The notes: generated by a model from the letters alone, not told the origin. A DNA stretch of 34,099 nt from Eubacterium sp. (GCA_017539165.1 JAFYHN010000082.1:1-34099), one strand, 5' to 3'. Shown: positions 22,101 through 33,125, numbered from the stretch's first letter. A program made the numbers and translations.

Positions 22101-24384
22101 TTATAAAGCTTCTGAACTTATAAATAATAATGTTTTGGATGAAATAGTAATAACTGATGATATGGAGGAAGCATATTATAGGATTACTTTAAACTGGAAA
22201 GATAATGGACATGAACAGAAAGACTTCCATTTTATGAAGGCGGCTGACGGTTTTGCTGTTGGATGGCCGGGCAATAATGATGTATGCAGTACTAATCCGA
22301 AGGATTATCAGGAACAGATTCATGTGAATGTGCGCTGTCATGAATGGAGAACGTTTGCTAATATTTCTATAAATGATGAGGGTGAGAAGGTAGTGGAGCC
22401 GATTGCGGCTACTGATATTAACCTTGCTAAATTCGAGATTACAGATATTGAAGGCAATAATGTTGATCCTGAAGAAGCTTATATAAAATTTGCTAATAAA
22501 GACGGATCTGATCTTGATGGTATCTTTGAGTTATATTTCAAAAATCCTGGAATATATAGGGTTTACTATGGCGATGAGTATGTAACAGTCAGAGTTGCTT
22601 TCGTTGAGGTGGCATTTGCTAATAAAGAAGGTACATATAATGAAAAAGACTATGAGATATTAAGTGATGATTTATTTACAGCAGTTATGCAGCCTGTAGA
22701 TGAAGAGGATTTCTATATTGCGACGTTTGATGGCTCAGGTATGGGTGAGAATTCATATAATAAGGCTACGATTACTGGAATAAAAGCTGATAATGGCATT
22801 GATAAGTATTTTAAATGTATGATAAGTGCTGACGGTTCTAGTGCTTCGGTTCATGTTGATAGGGAAATCGGAGCTAATAGAATAGAATTTGAAGTTACAT
22901 ACAAATGTATAGAATATGAGAAAAATGATTCTACATATGTTCCAAGAGGAGATGGTTGGGATGGAAAAGATACTTTCGCAATTGAAATTCCAGAAGATCC
23001 TAGAGAGCTGATTGAAATAGGTAACGATGTTAGCTGGAATTATGAAGAACCGTTCATATTTGATAATGAAGAAAAAGGTGTTGAACTCACTGGCTTTGAT
23101 GAGGAATCAGCTAAGTTTATTGACGTAACTTATACAGATAATAAGAAGACCGATATAGGTAAGTACACTGCTAAGGCTGAGCTTAAGATTAAGGATGATT
23201 ATAAGACAGAATACAAACTACCTAGACAGATTCCAGAGGAACTGACCAGTCTTGAGTGGGAGATTGTAATTCCGCTAAATATCAAGGGTCTGATAGATGG
23301 TATCAATGCGCTTCCTGACAAAGATAAGATCAAAATAACTGATAAAGCAAATATTGAATCAATCAGAAAATCTTATGATGTTCTGAAGGATTTCGAGAAG
23401 GCAGTAGTTGGTAAAGATGTACTTAAGAAACTGACCGATGCAGAAGCAACAATAAAGGATATTGAAAAGAATGCTAAAGATGCAGAACAGAAGGCAACGG
23501 ATGATAAGCTGGCGGCAGAAAAAGTAAATAAGCTTATAAATGCACTTCCAGCTGCTACATCAGTCAAGACTACGGATGAAGCGAATATTAAGGCTGCAAG
23601 AACTGCATATAATGCATTGACCGCTGATCAGAAAAAGCTTATAAGTGCAGATGTCCTTAAAAAGCTGACAGATGTTGAGTCTGCCCTGGATAAATTAAAG
23701 AAGAACGAAGAGAAGCCAAAGAAATTACTTAAGGTTGGAGATAATATTGTTGATTCAAATTCGAAGGCAACTTATAAGGTTCTGGTTGTCGGAACCAAGT
23801 CGAAATCCGGAGAGGTCAGTATTGTAAAGCCGAATGATGCTAAGGTAAAGAAGTTCAGTATTCCAAAGAATATCTATGTTGATGGTGTTACTTATGCAGT
23901 AACTGAGATAAGCGCTAATGCATTTAAAGGAAAGAATCAGCTTACTACTGTTACAATTCCTGCAACTGTAACGAAGATTGGTAAAAATGCATTTTATGGT
24001 TGTAAGAAGCTTAAGAAAGTCAAAGTTCCGAATATAGTTACATCAATTGGAGTAGGTGCGTTCCAGAACTGTACTTCACTTACTCAGGCTACGCTGGGTA
24101 AAGGAATTACTGCTATACCGAATGACGCTTTTAGTGGCTGTAAGAAACTGACCAGTATCGTGATTCCGGTGGAAGTTAAAACTATCGGTAAGCGGGCATT
24201 TTACGGATGCAGTGCTCTGAAGAATATAACAGTGAAGACGAAGAAGCTTAAGAGTGTCGGAAGTAATGCTTTGAAGGGAATCAGAAAAGATGCTGTTATA
24301 AAGGTTCCGAAAGCTAAAGTTAATGATTACAGGAAAGTATTTAGGAAGAAAGGACAGGCAGCTACGGTCATGGTTGTCGGTTAG
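19186..24384 (+). CDS. Giant secreted repeat protein with BspA-type LRR tail
   Basis: The 1732-residue precursor starts after GAGGAGGTAAAGGG and has a signal peptide (MKIRRMLLSLLVSVGMIIGT to VQAS), so it is extracellular. Residues ~65-1240 hold about five related modules of 220-300 residues. Four of them open with FSGLVVCW (269), REGMLVSGCW (496), RSGLMIGW (800) and ADGFAVGW (1020). Each contains a segment such as GEYRIKYKNDS or GQYKVTYTTDDG, usually followed by a Tyr-Thr/Ser-rich stretch (GIYTSAEPS). I do not recognise this module. Residues ~1366-1425 and ~1444-1505 are two helical repeats of FIVAR-like type (LINALP, AY--L, VLKKLTD). From ~1514 to the end is a BspA-type LRR_5 domain (ISANAFKGKNQL, IGKNAFYGCKKL). 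It is homologous to the tail of the protein at 3217-5460. No LPXTG anchor is present; adhesion or wall association is an inference. Confidence 0.82.
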   Translation: MKIRRMLLSLLVSVGMIIGTFSGVPVQASEPKLVLAREDGWNEGENKPNKPEDEAAYSDEFDMDVKENIHIYIGTSINDAVKAKQLDSITIKYKNGDEADYDISPFISGRDDETGEDIVPDEGFFNLRIDNCGEYTIEYGEASATIRVNMPKYGIYSSEDCELKDLIPVEDGRIRFSSSKESTFYAHLNLGTWTDDKGEIHDVEPEEFEFSVDVPEEFSESKINDRTWKITIPSGIIDWKHVDLKSTIKWEKDGAPEYDGRGIDFQPKFSGLVVCWDDNGRFRDTPDDYCKIFNEVPVKTHRRLSVAMMDEDEAGDSVVKPFTGTLTCDNKAVTINKSKDNDNEVDGLYDFDISTSGTYTIKAEGVQDNATVTLNVSLTRAGIYTSAEPSEDTLVCSEWDRLIIKEGTKYYIIPRSFDDEYEVKKVEINFASELGKDKYTWEKGKNSGDPICELVVDNLVDYELGDAICIDIEFERKDNPDDCYRFNTRINVLKSREGMLVSGCWYEDDFRQDVNDFSKQSSAVTFWDTGICLGIAAEIDGQNIITPITDISKLDIVRIVDGEETTVSSDVAHLNNTYESWDDKQQKDIEKKTQPGVYRLRIEEPGEYRIKYKNDSDPMFVTIYVDDPAGAYYTDKPESGNAMKNIINPNKDENFEYDENNRTFYFAFRPIQEKDDKGTVIRKYAYGNGQTEERQDGNGRNYNAAIESNGFVLCKNYHDDEKNIDVLEPIEDSDYALIEKIQENIGEYEVYKVTLGETYDGCGLMTRLVKKKLEWKGNGYSDQYLDDGWDDFYINIKEKRSGLMIGWLDGESFPEDLSKFDKTKDLDICWEHRVAMGMFTESENGDSVTPITGTLSLTDKAGKPVDDNASISEIGNGIYKFKTSVCGQYKVTYTTDDGEYSAYIFSKLPDIAFYSSNVPSDLNIVNSGAEEYIYEKGDTYYLCHNINEWQLKNKLDSITVSSPSFEEENVKNYKASELINNNVLDEIVITDDMEEAYYRITLNWKDNGHEQKDFHFMKAADGFAVGWPGNNDVCSTNPKDYQEQIHVNVRCHEWRTFANISINDEGEKVVEPIAATDINLAKFEITDIEGNNVDPEEAYIKFANKDGSDLDGIFELYFKNPGIYRVYYGDEYVTVRVAFVEVAFANKEGTYNEKDYEILSDDLFTAVMQPVDEEDFYIATFDGSGMGENSYNKATITGIKADNGIDKYFKCMISADGSSASVHVDREIGANRIEFEVTYKCIEYEKNDSTYVPRGDGWDGKDTFAIEIPEDPRELIEIGNDVSWNYEEPFIFDNEEKGVELTGFDEESAKFIDVTYTDNKKTDIGKYTAKAELKIKDDYKTEYKLPRQIPEELTSLEWEIVIPLNIKGLIDGINALPDKDKIKITDKANIESIRKSYDVLKDFEKAVVGKDVLKKLTDAEATIKDIEKNAKDAEQKATDDKLAAEKVNKLINALPAATSVKTTDEANIKAARTAYNALTADQKKLISADVLKKLTDVESALDKLKKNEEKPKKLLKVGDNIVDSNSKATYKVLVVGTKSKSGEVSIVKPNDAKVKKFSIPKNIYVDGVTYAVTEISANAFKGKNQLTTVTIPATVTKIGKNAFYGCKKLKKVKVPNIVTSIGVGAFQNCTSLTQATLGKGITAIPNDAFSGCKKLTSIVIPVEVKTIGKRAFYGCSALKNITVKTKKLKSVGSNALKGIRKDAVIKVPKAKVNDYRKVFRKKGQAATVMVVG

Positions 24385-24408
24385 AAATAGTATGGTCTAA
24401 AATTCAGA

Positions 24409-24437
24409 TTGCTTATAAGGAAATATTTGGTTATAAT
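24409..24437 (+). promoter_or_regulatory. Promoter of the LURP-one-like gene
   Basis: TTGCTT (24409-24414), a 17-base spacer and a perfect TATAAT (24432-24437), 52 bases before the start codon. No terminator hairpin is visible between the preceding giant gene and this promoter. Confidence 0.75.
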
Positions 24438-24489
24438 GTTTCATAGTATTACGTTTGTTTGGAACGTTTAATCAGAAGGGGACAGGAAT

Positions 24490-24987
24490 ATGCCAAAACT
24501 ATTTATTAAAGCTCAGGACTTGGAAGAATACGATTCTGTAAAGATATTTAACGAAAGAGGTAAGGAAGTTTATTATACAAGGGATGACTTTATCGCAACA
24601 GGTCATCGTATCAAGCTATTTCTTGCTGATACAATAAATGAATGCGGATATGTGCAGGAGAAGTATACACGTGATGGTGTTGCATTTGAATTTGCTGCCA
24701 GAGATAAGTTCGGATCTGTCGAACGTGATAACAGAACTTCTCATCAGAGATATCGTATAGATTACGAAGAGGGATGGGAGATCGAAGGTGATGCTGTTAT
24801 ATGGCAGTATGTAGTATACGGTGGTACTCTTGAGGTTATCAAGGTGTCTAGCCAGCAGTATCTTATTCCTGGTCAGGCACTGAATATGTGTCAGACATAT
24901 ATACTTGATTTTGCAGTTGATTCCGATATGCTTATCGGTCTGGCATTTGTACTTGCAATATATGCACTTAACAAGTATCAGTATTAA
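24490..24987 (+). CDS. LURP-one-related (YxjI-type) protein
   Basis: A 165-residue protein with the pattern of LURP-one/YxjI proteins: an N-terminal LFIKAQDLEEYDSVKIFNER, a series of beta strands each followed by a short turn (GKEVYYTRD, WEIEGDAVIWQYVVYGG), and a C-terminal hydrophobic helix (MLIGLAFVLAIYAL). The fold is related to the Tubby/scramblase 12-stranded barrel with a central helix. The helix is the buried core in that family, so it need not be membrane-spanning. The cellular role of bacterial members is not established. AGGGGACAGG lies just upstream of the start. It has its own promoter and terminator. Confidence 0.75.
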   Translation: MPKLFIKAQDLEEYDSVKIFNERGKEVYYTRDDFIATGHRIKLFLADTINECGYVQEKYTRDGVAFEFAARDKFGSVERDNRTSHQRYRIDYEEGWEIEGDAVIWQYVVYGGTLEVIKVSSQQYLIPGQALNMCQTYILDFAVDSDMLIGLAFVLAIYALNKYQY

Positions 24988-25030
24988 GAAATTCGGTAAA
25001 TGTCTCACTATATATTAAGCAATTACAGGG

Positions 25031-25064
25031 TCCTCTGATGCAGAGATGTGTCAGAGGATTCTTT
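25031..25064 (+). terminator. Terminator after the LURP-one-like gene
   Basis: An 8-bp stem (TCCTCTGA against TCAGAGGA) with a 12-base loop, followed by a T-rich run (TTCTTTTTTCTT). Confidence 0.8.
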
Positions 25065-25107
25065 TTTCTTGATTTTTTTCGGATTCTATTATAGATTATT
25101 AGCTGTT

Positions 25108-26079
25108 ATGAGTGATAGAAAAAAAAGAGAAAAACTAGTTTTTAGAAATACAATACTCCTGTTTCTGACAGCTATCATCTGGGGAACCTCATTTGTTGCA
25201 CAGTCAGCAGGAATGGAATATATAGGACCTTTCACATTTAGTGTTATAAGATATGTATTAGGTGGAACTGTACTGATCCCGGTTATTATATTTTTAAGGA
25301 AAAAACAGGAAAAGCCTGCGGATCTGATGCTTTCTATCAAGTATGGTTTGGGTTGTGGTATAATTCTGTGTGCTGCAAGTAACTTTCAGCAGATGGCCAT
25401 GCTTAAAGCTTCTGCAGGAAAAGCCGGATTTATCACAGCGCTATATATCATTCTTGTTCCGATACTCGGAATATTCATGAGAAAGAAAACATCACCGGTT
25501 ATATGGCTGAGCGTTCTTCTGGCAGTTATCGGTCTGTATTTCCTCTGCATTGGAAGAAGTGGGAATTATAGATTTGAAATGTCAGATTTAGAGCTTCTGA
25601 TATGTTCGCTGCTTTTTTCATTTCATATTGTATATGTAGATTATGCTAATTCAAAAGGTGTTGACGGAGTAGTGATGTCATCGACTCAGTTTTTTACAGC
25701 TGCCGTGGTAAGCGCGTTTTTCGTGGTTCCAGTTGATGTCTGTATATACGATATGATACCAAGAGTGGAACTGATCAAGGCTGCGCTTCCGGCACTATGT
25801 TATTCTGGTTTTATGGCATGTGGAGTTGCATATACACTTCAGATAGTCGGACAGAATGAAGTTAATCCGACGGTTGCGTCACTTATCATGAGTCTTGAAT
25901 CCGTTGTGTCCGCTATATCGGGATTTGTTATTCTCCATCAGGAGCTCACCGTTGATGAAACGATGGGATGCCTGATCATGTTTGCGGCTATCATATTGGC
26001 AGAAATGCCATCAAGCGCCAAGTATACCCGAAGAAAAAGAACGGCGCATAAAAAAGAACTAAAAGAAAGATTGGAATAG
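25108..26079 (+). CDS. EamA/DMT-family transporter
   Basis: The 323-residue protein has two EamA repeats and about ten membrane segments ([19 protein letters not shown] first, [17 protein letters not shown] last). EamA proteins are drug/metabolite exporters or amino-acid permeases; the substrate is unknown. The ATG at 25108 gives the usual family N-terminus. Longer frames would begin inside the terminator hairpin at 25031-25058. No clear ribosome binding site is visible upstream. The stop codon lies only 2 bases before lepA, which suggests that lepA translation is coupled to this gene. Confidence 0.85.
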   Translation: MSDRKKREKLVFRNTILLFLTAIIWGTSFVAQSAGMEYIGPFTFSVIRYVLGGTVLIPVIIFLRKKQEKPADLMLSIKYGLGCGIILCAASNFQQMAMLKASAGKAGFITALYIILVPILGIFMRKKTSPVIWLSVLLAVIGLYFLCIGRSGNYRFEMSDLELLICSLLFSFHIVYVDYANSKGVDGVVMSSTQFFTAAVVSAFFVVPVDVCIYDMIPRVELIKAALPALCYSGFMACGVAYTLQIVGQNEVNPTVASLIMSLESVVSAISGFVILHQELTVDETMGCLIMFAAIILAEMPSSAKYTRRKRTAHKKELKERLE

Positions 26080-26081
26080 AT

Positions 26082-27896
26082 ATGTCACATTTGGATCAAA
26101 AAAAGATAAGAAATTTCTGCATTATTGCTCATATTGATCATGGTAAGTCAACACTTGCAGATCGTATCATTGAGATGACGGGTACACTTACCGAACGTGA
26201 GATGCAGGCACAGGTCCTCGACAACATGGATATCGAGCGTGAGAGAGGAATCACGATAAAGTCGCAGGCTGTTCGTATCATTTATAAGGCAAAGGACGGT
26301 GAGGAGTACATTTTAAACCTGATCGATACTCCGGGACACGTGGATTTTAACTATGAGGTTTCTCGTGCGCTTGCTGCTTGTGAGGGAGCGGTCCTCGTAG
26401 TAGATGCTGCTCAGGGTGTTGAGGCTCAGACTCTTGCGAATGTATATATGGCGATAGATCATAATCTGGAAGTTTTCCCGGTTATTAATAAGATAGATCT
26501 TCCTTCGGCTGAACCTGAGAGGGTTAAGAATGAGATTGAAGACGTTATCGGAATTATCGCCGATGATGCACCGCTTATCTCAGCTAAGAGTGGAATCAAC
26601 ATCGAAGCAGTTCTCGAAGCGATAGTTGAGAAGATACCGGCTCCTACAGGAGACAACGATAAGCCTTTTAAGGCTTTGATATTCGACAGTCTTTATGATT
26701 CGTATAAGGGTGTTATCATATTCTGCCGAGTATTTGATGGAAATATCAGAAAAGGTTCACGTATCCATATGATGGAGACGGGAGCAGAGGCTGATGTCGT
26801 TGAAGTTGGAATCTTCGGAGCGGGACAGTTTATTCCGCAGGAAGAGATCAGTGCAGGAATGGTTGGATATATAACAGCGTCTCTTAAAAATGTAAGAGAT
26901 ACTGAAGTAGGTGACACAGTTACAGATGCTGATAACATGTGTGAAGAGGCACTTCCTGGATATAAGAAAGCTCGTCCGATGGTTTACTGTGGAATCTATC
27001 CAGAGGATGGTGCAAAGTATCAGGAGCTTAAAGAAGCGCTTGAGAAGCTTCAGCTTAATGATGCAGCACTTTTCTATGAACCAGAGACCAGTGTGGCTCT
27101 TGGATTTGGTTTTAGATGCGGTTTCCTTGGACTTCTTCATCTTGAGGTAGTGCAGGAAAGACTTCAGAGAGAATATAATCTTGATATCATTACAACAGCT
27201 CCTTCGGTTGTATATAAGGTACATAAAACAGACGGTGAGATCATAGAGCTTACCAATCCATCGAATCTTCCTGATCCATCAGAAATCGAATATATGGAAG
27301 AGCCTATGGTTGATGCGGAGATAATGGTTACATCGGAATTTACCGGAGCTATCATGAAACTCTGCCAGGAGCGAAGAGGAATATATCAGAGTATGGAATA
27401 TCTTGAGGAGACGAGAGTGCTTCTTAAGTACGAACTTCCACTTAATGAGATCATTTACGATTTCTTTGATGCTCTCAAATCCAGATCAAGAGGATATGCT
27501 TCATTTGACTATGAACTTAAAGGATATACAAGATCCAAGCTTGTTAAACTTGATATCCTTATTAATAGAGAAAATATCGATGCACTTTCATTTATCGTTT
27601 TCCAGGATTCAGCATATGAGCGAGGAAGAAAGATGTGTGAGAAACTCAAGAAAGAGATTCCAAGACATCTCTTCGAGGTTCCTATTCAGGCTGCTATCGG
27701 TGGAAAGGTCATCGCCCGTGAGACTATAAAAGCTCTGAGGAAAGATGTCCTTGCCAAGTGTTACGGTGGTGATATATCGAGAAAGAAGAAACTTCTTGAG
27801 AAACAGAAAGAAGGAAAGAAGAGAATGCGTCAGGTTGGATCTGTTGATGTTCCACAGCAGGCATTCATGTCAGTCCTTAAATTGGATGAAGAATAG
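26082..27896 (+). CDS. lepA: Elongation factor 4 (ribosomal back-translocase)
   Basis: A 604-residue translational GTPase of usual LepA length. The G1 motif [10 protein letters not shown]2 RGIT, G3 DTPGH, G4 NKID and G5 SAKSG are all present. The EF-G-like domains III-V and the LepA-specific C-terminal end ([18 protein letters not shown]) follow. EF4 acts on stalled or mis-translocated ribosomes. It sits in the common Firmicute order lepA-hemW-hrcA-grpE-dnaK-dnaJ. The ribosome binding site is weak (TTGGA in the end of the preceding gene), consistent with translational coupling. Confidence 0.97.
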   Translation: MSHLDQKKIRNFCIIAHIDHGKSTLADRIIEMTGTLTEREMQAQVLDNMDIERERGITIKSQAVRIIYKAKDGEEYILNLIDTPGHVDFNYEVSRALAACEGAVLVVDAAQGVEAQTLANVYMAIDHNLEVFPVINKIDLPSAEPERVKNEIEDVIGIIADDAPLISAKSGINIEAVLEAIVEKIPAPTGDNDKPFKALIFDSLYDSYKGVIIFCRVFDGNIRKGSRIHMMETGAEADVVEVGIFGAGQFIPQEEISAGMVGYITASLKNVRDTEVGDTVTDADNMCEEALPGYKKARPMVYCGIYPEDGAKYQELKEALEKLQLNDAALFYEPETSVALGFGFRCGFLGLLHLEVVQERLQREYNLDIITTAPSVVYKVHKTDGEIIELTNPSNLPDPSEIEYMEEPMVDAEIMVTSEFTGAIMKLCQERRGIYQSMEYLEETRVLLKYELPLNEIIYDFFDALKSRSRGYASFDYELKGYTRSKLVKLDILINRENIDALSFIVFQDSAYERGRKMCEKLKKEIPRHLFEVPIQAAIGGKVIARETIKALRKDVLAKCYGGDISRKKKLLEKQKEGKKRMRQVGSVDVPQQAFMSVLKLDEE

Positions 27897-27949
27897 AAAA
27901 ACTTATAGCAGTAAATGCTTTGGGGCTGTAAGTTTTGGGGGATGGGTTT

Positions 27950-29155
27950 ATGAAAAGACCGCTTAGTTTATATATTCATATTCCGTTTTGTAAACGGAAA
28001 TGCATTTATTGCGATTTTTTATCATACGCAAATGTACCGAATGCTAAACAGATTCAGTATATAAATGCACTTATGAGTGAGATACGTATGTACAAACCAT
28101 TTGCCGACAGATATAGTGTGAAGACTATATATATCGGTGGTGGAACACCTTCTGTCATGGATGAGGCTATGATAGGAAAGGTACTAGATACTGTTTTTCA
28201 TATCTTTAAGGTAGACAGATTTCCAGAGATAACTCTTGAGGTTAATCCGGGAACAATCAAGTATACCGATATGATCAGTTATAAGGAATACGGAATCAAC
28301 AGACTCTCGATAGGTCTTCAGTCAGCTGATGACAATATGCTCAAAATGCTTGGCAGAATTCATAACTATGAGGACTTCGTTCAGGGATATGAATTTGCAA
28401 GAAGAGCTGGTTTTGCAAATATCAGCGTAGATATTATGAGTGGGCTTCCTGGTCAGGATACACATACGCTGGTTGATACACTTACAAAGGTGACAGAGCT
28501 CGGACCAGAGCACATTTCCGTATACTCGCTTCAGGTTGAAGAGGGAACACCACTCTTCGATAGAAAAGATCTGATCGATATGATCCCGGACGAGAACATG
28601 GACAGAAGCATGTATGCCATGACGAAGAAAGTTCTGGCTACCTCGGGATATAACAGATATGAGTTTTCAAACTATTCGAAGCCAGGATATGAGAGCAGAC
28701 ACAATATAGTTTACTGGACCGGTGGACAGTATATCGGACTTGGACTTGGTGCTTCTTCATTCTTTAAGGGTGAAAGATTCTCTAATATAACTAATCTGGA
28801 TAACTATATTGAAATATGTGAGGACATCCGTGAGGAACTTACCAAGGATACAGACAGAGTTCGTCTTTATGAATCTGCAGCATCTATTCTCAGGACAAAT
28901 GTGGAGACAATCTACAGAGAGGCTAGAATGGAAGAGTTTATGTTCCTCGGCCTCAGGATGACGGCTGGTGTTAGCAGACATGAGTTCAGAAACCGTTTCG
29001 GACGAGATATATTTGAGGTATACGGCGAGGTAATAAATCATTATGTCGGTACGGGTTATATGAACTTTGATGATGACAGAGTATGGCTTACAGACAACGG
29101 GATAGATGTCAGCAATTATATACTTGCAGATTTTATTCTTGATAAAAATCAATAA
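27950..29155 (+). CDS. hemW: Radical SAM protein HemW (heme chaperone, formerly HemN-like)
   Basis: A 401-residue radical SAM protein with the cluster-binding motif C-x3-C-x2-C at Cys14, Cys18 and Cys21 (FCKRKCIYC), the GGGTPS motif and a long HemN-like C-terminal domain. Proteins of this group next to lepA and hrcA are HemW, which inserts heme into respiratory proteins, rather than coproporphyrinogen dehydrogenase. Heme use in this organism cannot be judged here. The start at 27950 follows TTGGGGGATGGG; a further in-frame ATG five codons upstream lies in this site and is less likely. Confidence 0.9.
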   Translation: MKRPLSLYIHIPFCKRKCIYCDFLSYANVPNAKQIQYINALMSEIRMYKPFADRYSVKTIYIGGGTPSVMDEAMIGKVLDTVFHIFKVDRFPEITLEVNPGTIKYTDMISYKEYGINRLSIGLQSADDNMLKMLGRIHNYEDFVQGYEFARRAGFANISVDIMSGLPGQDTHTLVDTLTKVTELGPEHISVYSLQVEEGTPLFDRKDLIDMIPDENMDRSMYAMTKKVLATSGYNRYEFSNYSKPGYESRHNIVYWTGGQYIGLGLGASSFFKGERFSNITNLDNYIEICEDIREELTKDTDRVRLYESAASILRTNVETIYREARMEEFMFLGLRMTAGVSRHEFRNRFGRDIFEVYGEVINHYVGTGYMNFDDDRVWLTDNGIDVSNYILADFILDKNQ

Positions 29156-29172
29156 CAGACATAGTTTTACCT

Positions 29173-29205
29173 ATGGGATCGGGCTTTAAATCCGGTCCCA
29201 TTTTC
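29173..29205 (+). terminator. Terminator after hemW
   Basis: A 10-bp stem (ATGGGATCGG against CCGGTCCCAT, one G-U pair) with a 9-base loop and a short T-run, 18 bp after the hemW stop. It separates hemW from the heat-shock operon. Confidence 0.78.
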
Positions 29206-29276
29206 TATTTATAGAAAATGTAGAAGAATTCTTGTGATTTTTAATAAAAAATGCTTATAAAATTGATTAAAATTCC

Positions 29277-29305
29277 TTGACATAGCATTTCAGAGGGTGT
29301 ACATT
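29277..29305 (+). promoter_or_regulatory. Promoter of the hrcA-grpE-dnaK-dnaJ operon
   Basis: TTGACA (29277-29282), a 17-base spacer and TACATT (29300-29305). Transcription would begin near 29312, just before the CIRCE operator. The -10 is imperfect (four of six). Confidence 0.65.
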
Positions 29306-29316
29306 AATAGAAGTAA

Positions 29317-29343
29317 TTAGCACTCGTGGTTTTTGAGTGCTAA
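29317..29343. promoter_or_regulatory. CIRCE operator (HrcA binding site)
   Basis: A perfect CIRCE: TTAGCACTC, nine bases, GAGTGCTAA. It overlaps the start of the transcript and lies 34 bases before the hrcA start codon. HrcA dimers bind this element and repress the operon at normal temperature. Confidence 0.97.
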
Positions 29344-29377
29344 TAACATTAAAAATTTTATAAAGGATGGTGAGATT

Positions 29378-30445
29378 ATGGGACAAGACTTTGAATACGA
29401 TCTTGACACCAGAAAACAGACCATCCTCAGAGTGATCATTTCCAACTATCTGGAAACAGGAGAGCCTGTGGGTTCGAGAACTATTTCAAAGCTTTCTGAT
29501 CTGAACCTCAGTTCTGCTACTATCAGAAATGAGATGGCGGATCTCGAAGAGCTTGGATATATAGTTCAACCTCACACTTCTGCCGGACGTATTCCAACGG
29601 ACAAGGGCTACAGATTCTATGTAGACAAGGTCATGGGGGAGAAAGAAGAAACGGATAAGAAGCAGGGTGCACTTCTGGAGAGAGTTGATAAGCTTGAATC
29701 GCTTCTCATGCAGGTTGCGAAGGTGCTGGCATACAATACACAGTATGCAACAATGGTTACTACGCCACAGTTGAGAAACAAGCAGGTCAAGTTCATACAG
29801 CTTTCACAGGTAGATGATGAAGAGCTGGTTGCGGTTATCGTAGTTGGCGAAAATATCGCCAAGAACCAGTTAATCAAGGTTTCAAGACCTCTGTCGAATG
29901 AGGAAGTGTTGAAGTTCAATATACTTCTTAATACATTTCTTCAGGGAATATCGGTCGAGCAGATAAATCTTGAGCTCATGCAGACTATGAAGAAACAGGC
30001 TGGAGAGTACGCTGATATACTCGAAAGAATATTTGAGGGCATAGTCGATGCCGTTAAAGAAGCCGAGGAAATGAAGATTTACACGAGTGGTGCTTCCAAT
30101 ATTCTTAAGTTCCAGGAACTTAGTGACATGTCGAAGGCAACGGCACTGCTTGAAACATTTGAGGAGCAGACGGGTCTGAATGAACTGGCTGACAAGACTC
30201 TGAAGTCTGAGGATGAAGAGCATAACATTCAGATTTATATCGGTGATGAAGCTCCCGTACAGAACATGAAAGACTGTTCTATCATTACTTCGACTTATCA
30301 GCTTCCGGAAGGGGCAAAGGGTACCATAGGTATCATAGGACCGAAGCGAATGGATTATCGCAAGGTTGTGAGTACTTTAAAGACTCTGACGGATGAACTA
30401 GATAACATTTTCCGAAATAAAGAAGACCAAAGGGGTGAAAGCTAA
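29378..30445 (+). CDS. hrcA: Heat-inducible transcription repressor HrcA
   Basis: A 355-residue repressor with the N-terminal winged-helix segment (TRKQTILRVIISNYL, EPVGSRTISK, SSATIRNEMADLEELGY) and the typical PHTSAGRIPTDKGYRFYVD. The C-terminal GAF-like domain and dimer region follow. It represses this operon through the CIRCE element and is itself controlled by it; GroEL usually modulates HrcA activity. The ATG at 29378, after AAGGATGG, is chosen; an upstream in-frame start at 29333 lies inside the CIRCE itself. The stop codon abuts the grpE start. Confidence 0.97.
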   Translation: MGQDFEYDLDTRKQTILRVIISNYLETGEPVGSRTISKLSDLNLSSATIRNEMADLEELGYIVQPHTSAGRIPTDKGYRFYVDKVMGEKEETDKKQGALLERVDKLESLLMQVAKVLAYNTQYATMVTTPQLRNKQVKFIQLSQVDDEELVAVIVVGENIAKNQLIKVSRPLSNEEVLKFNILLNTFLQGISVEQINLELMQTMKKQAGEYADILERIFEGIVDAVKEAEEMKIYTSGASNILKFQELSDMSKATALLETFEEQTGLNELADKTLKSEDEEHNIQIYIGDEAPVQNMKDCSIITSTYQLPEGAKGTIGIIGPKRMDYRKVVSTLKTLTDELDNIFRNKEDQRGES

Positions 30446-31105
30446 ATGGCTAAAAAAAGTATGAGCGACAAGCTGAGAAATATTAAAGAAGGGGAGATCG
30501 TTCCGGTTGAACAGAAGATTACTTTCAACGAGGGTGAAGAGACTCCTGGAACATCAGCTAAAATCGAAGAAGAAATCACTATAGGACCAGAGATTGATCC
30601 TGATGCAGCCAGACCGAAACCAACACCAAAGAAAAACAGACGTGGTGGTAAAGCGATTCAGGCAGAGCTTGAGAAGCAGAAAGAACTGGCTGAAGGCAAT
30701 AAAGAAAAGTATACGAGACTCCTTGCTGAGTTTGACAACATGAGAGCTCGTAACGAGAAAGAGAATTCTCAGATGGGTGATAAAGGTGCGATGGAGGCAA
30801 TTGAGAAGATTCTTCCGGTTATCGATAACCTTGAGAGAGCTCTTGAGAATATCACTGAAGAAGATAAGACTCCTTTTGAAGAAGGTGTCGAAAAGATATA
30901 TAAGCAGCTTATGGACACGCTCAAGGATATGGGTATTGAGCCGATGGATGCCGTAGGCGGTGAATTCGATCCAACATATCACAACGCAGTTATCCATGTA
31001 GAGGATACAGAAGTCGGTGATAACTTAGTTGTAGAAGAAATGCAGAAGGGCTACATGTTTAAAGACCAGGTGCTCAGACACGCAATGGTTAAGGTGGCAA
31101 ATTGA
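30446..31105 (+). CDS. grpE: Nucleotide exchange factor GrpE
   Basis: The 219-residue protein has a charged, poorly conserved N-terminus, a long helical dimerisation segment (AIQAELEKQKELAEGNKEKY, then TRLLAEFDNMRARNEKE), a four-helix-bundle region (KILPVIDNLERAL) and the C-terminal beta-wing (EFDPTYHNAVIHVED, GYMFKDQVLRHAMVKVAN). GrpE releases ADP from DnaK. Its coding sequence abuts hrcA with AAGGGGTG as ribosome binding site in the hrcA end. Its C-terminal ~100 residues also align with the C-terminus of the Hsp70-like fusion at 12937-14352. Confidence 0.97.
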   Translation: MAKKSMSDKLRNIKEGEIVPVEQKITFNEGEETPGTSAKIEEEITIGPEIDPDAARPKPTPKKNRRGGKAIQAELEKQKELAEGNKEKYTRLLAEFDNMRARNEKENSQMGDKGAMEAIEKILPVIDNLERALENITEEDKTPFEEGVEKIYKQLMDTLKDMGIEPMDAVGGEFDPTYHNAVIHVEDTEVGDNLVVEEMQKGYMFKDQVLRHAMVKVAN

Positions 31106-31106
31106 T

Positions 31107-31216
31107 TGAAACATTACTTTGTAATGTTTCATGATTACAAAGCAACAAAACAGGACTTGCGAAGCAAGGCAGATTTGTTGCTAGACTAAGTCATACATTA
31201 CGAAGTAATGTGTGAC
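31107..31216 (+). other. Three hairpins between grpE and dnaK
   Basis: Three inverted repeats lie in the 154-base gap. The first is a perfect 11-bp stem (TGAAACATTAC, TTT, GTAATGTTTCA) at 31107-31131. The second is a 9-bp outer stem (AGCAACAAA at 31141, TTTGTTGCT at 31174) with an inner CTTGC-GAA-GCAAG at 31156-31168. The third is a 12-bp stem (GTCATACATTAC, GAA, GTAATGTGTGAC) at 31190-31216. ACATTAC and GTAATGT occur in both outer hairpins, so arms can also pair across, enclosing the middle one. None has a T-tail, so simple termination is unlikely. Confidence 0.75.
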
Positions 31217-31238
31217 AGGATTACATTTAATTAGATAA

Positions 31239-33107
<1,869 letters not shown>

Positions 33108-33125
33108 TCAAAAGGGTGACTGATT

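Noticed and set aside
25048-25107. Longer EamA transporter start upstream of 25108
   Set aside because: The extra codons would run through the terminator hairpin and T-run at 25031-25070.
29333-29377. An upstream hrcA start at 29333
   Set aside because: It lies within the CIRCE operator and lacks a ribosome binding site; the ATG at 29378 has one and gives the usual N-terminus.
31107-31131. First grpE-dnaK hairpin as a terminator
   Set aside because: The stem is perfect, but no T-run follows, and dnaK downstream belongs to the same operon.
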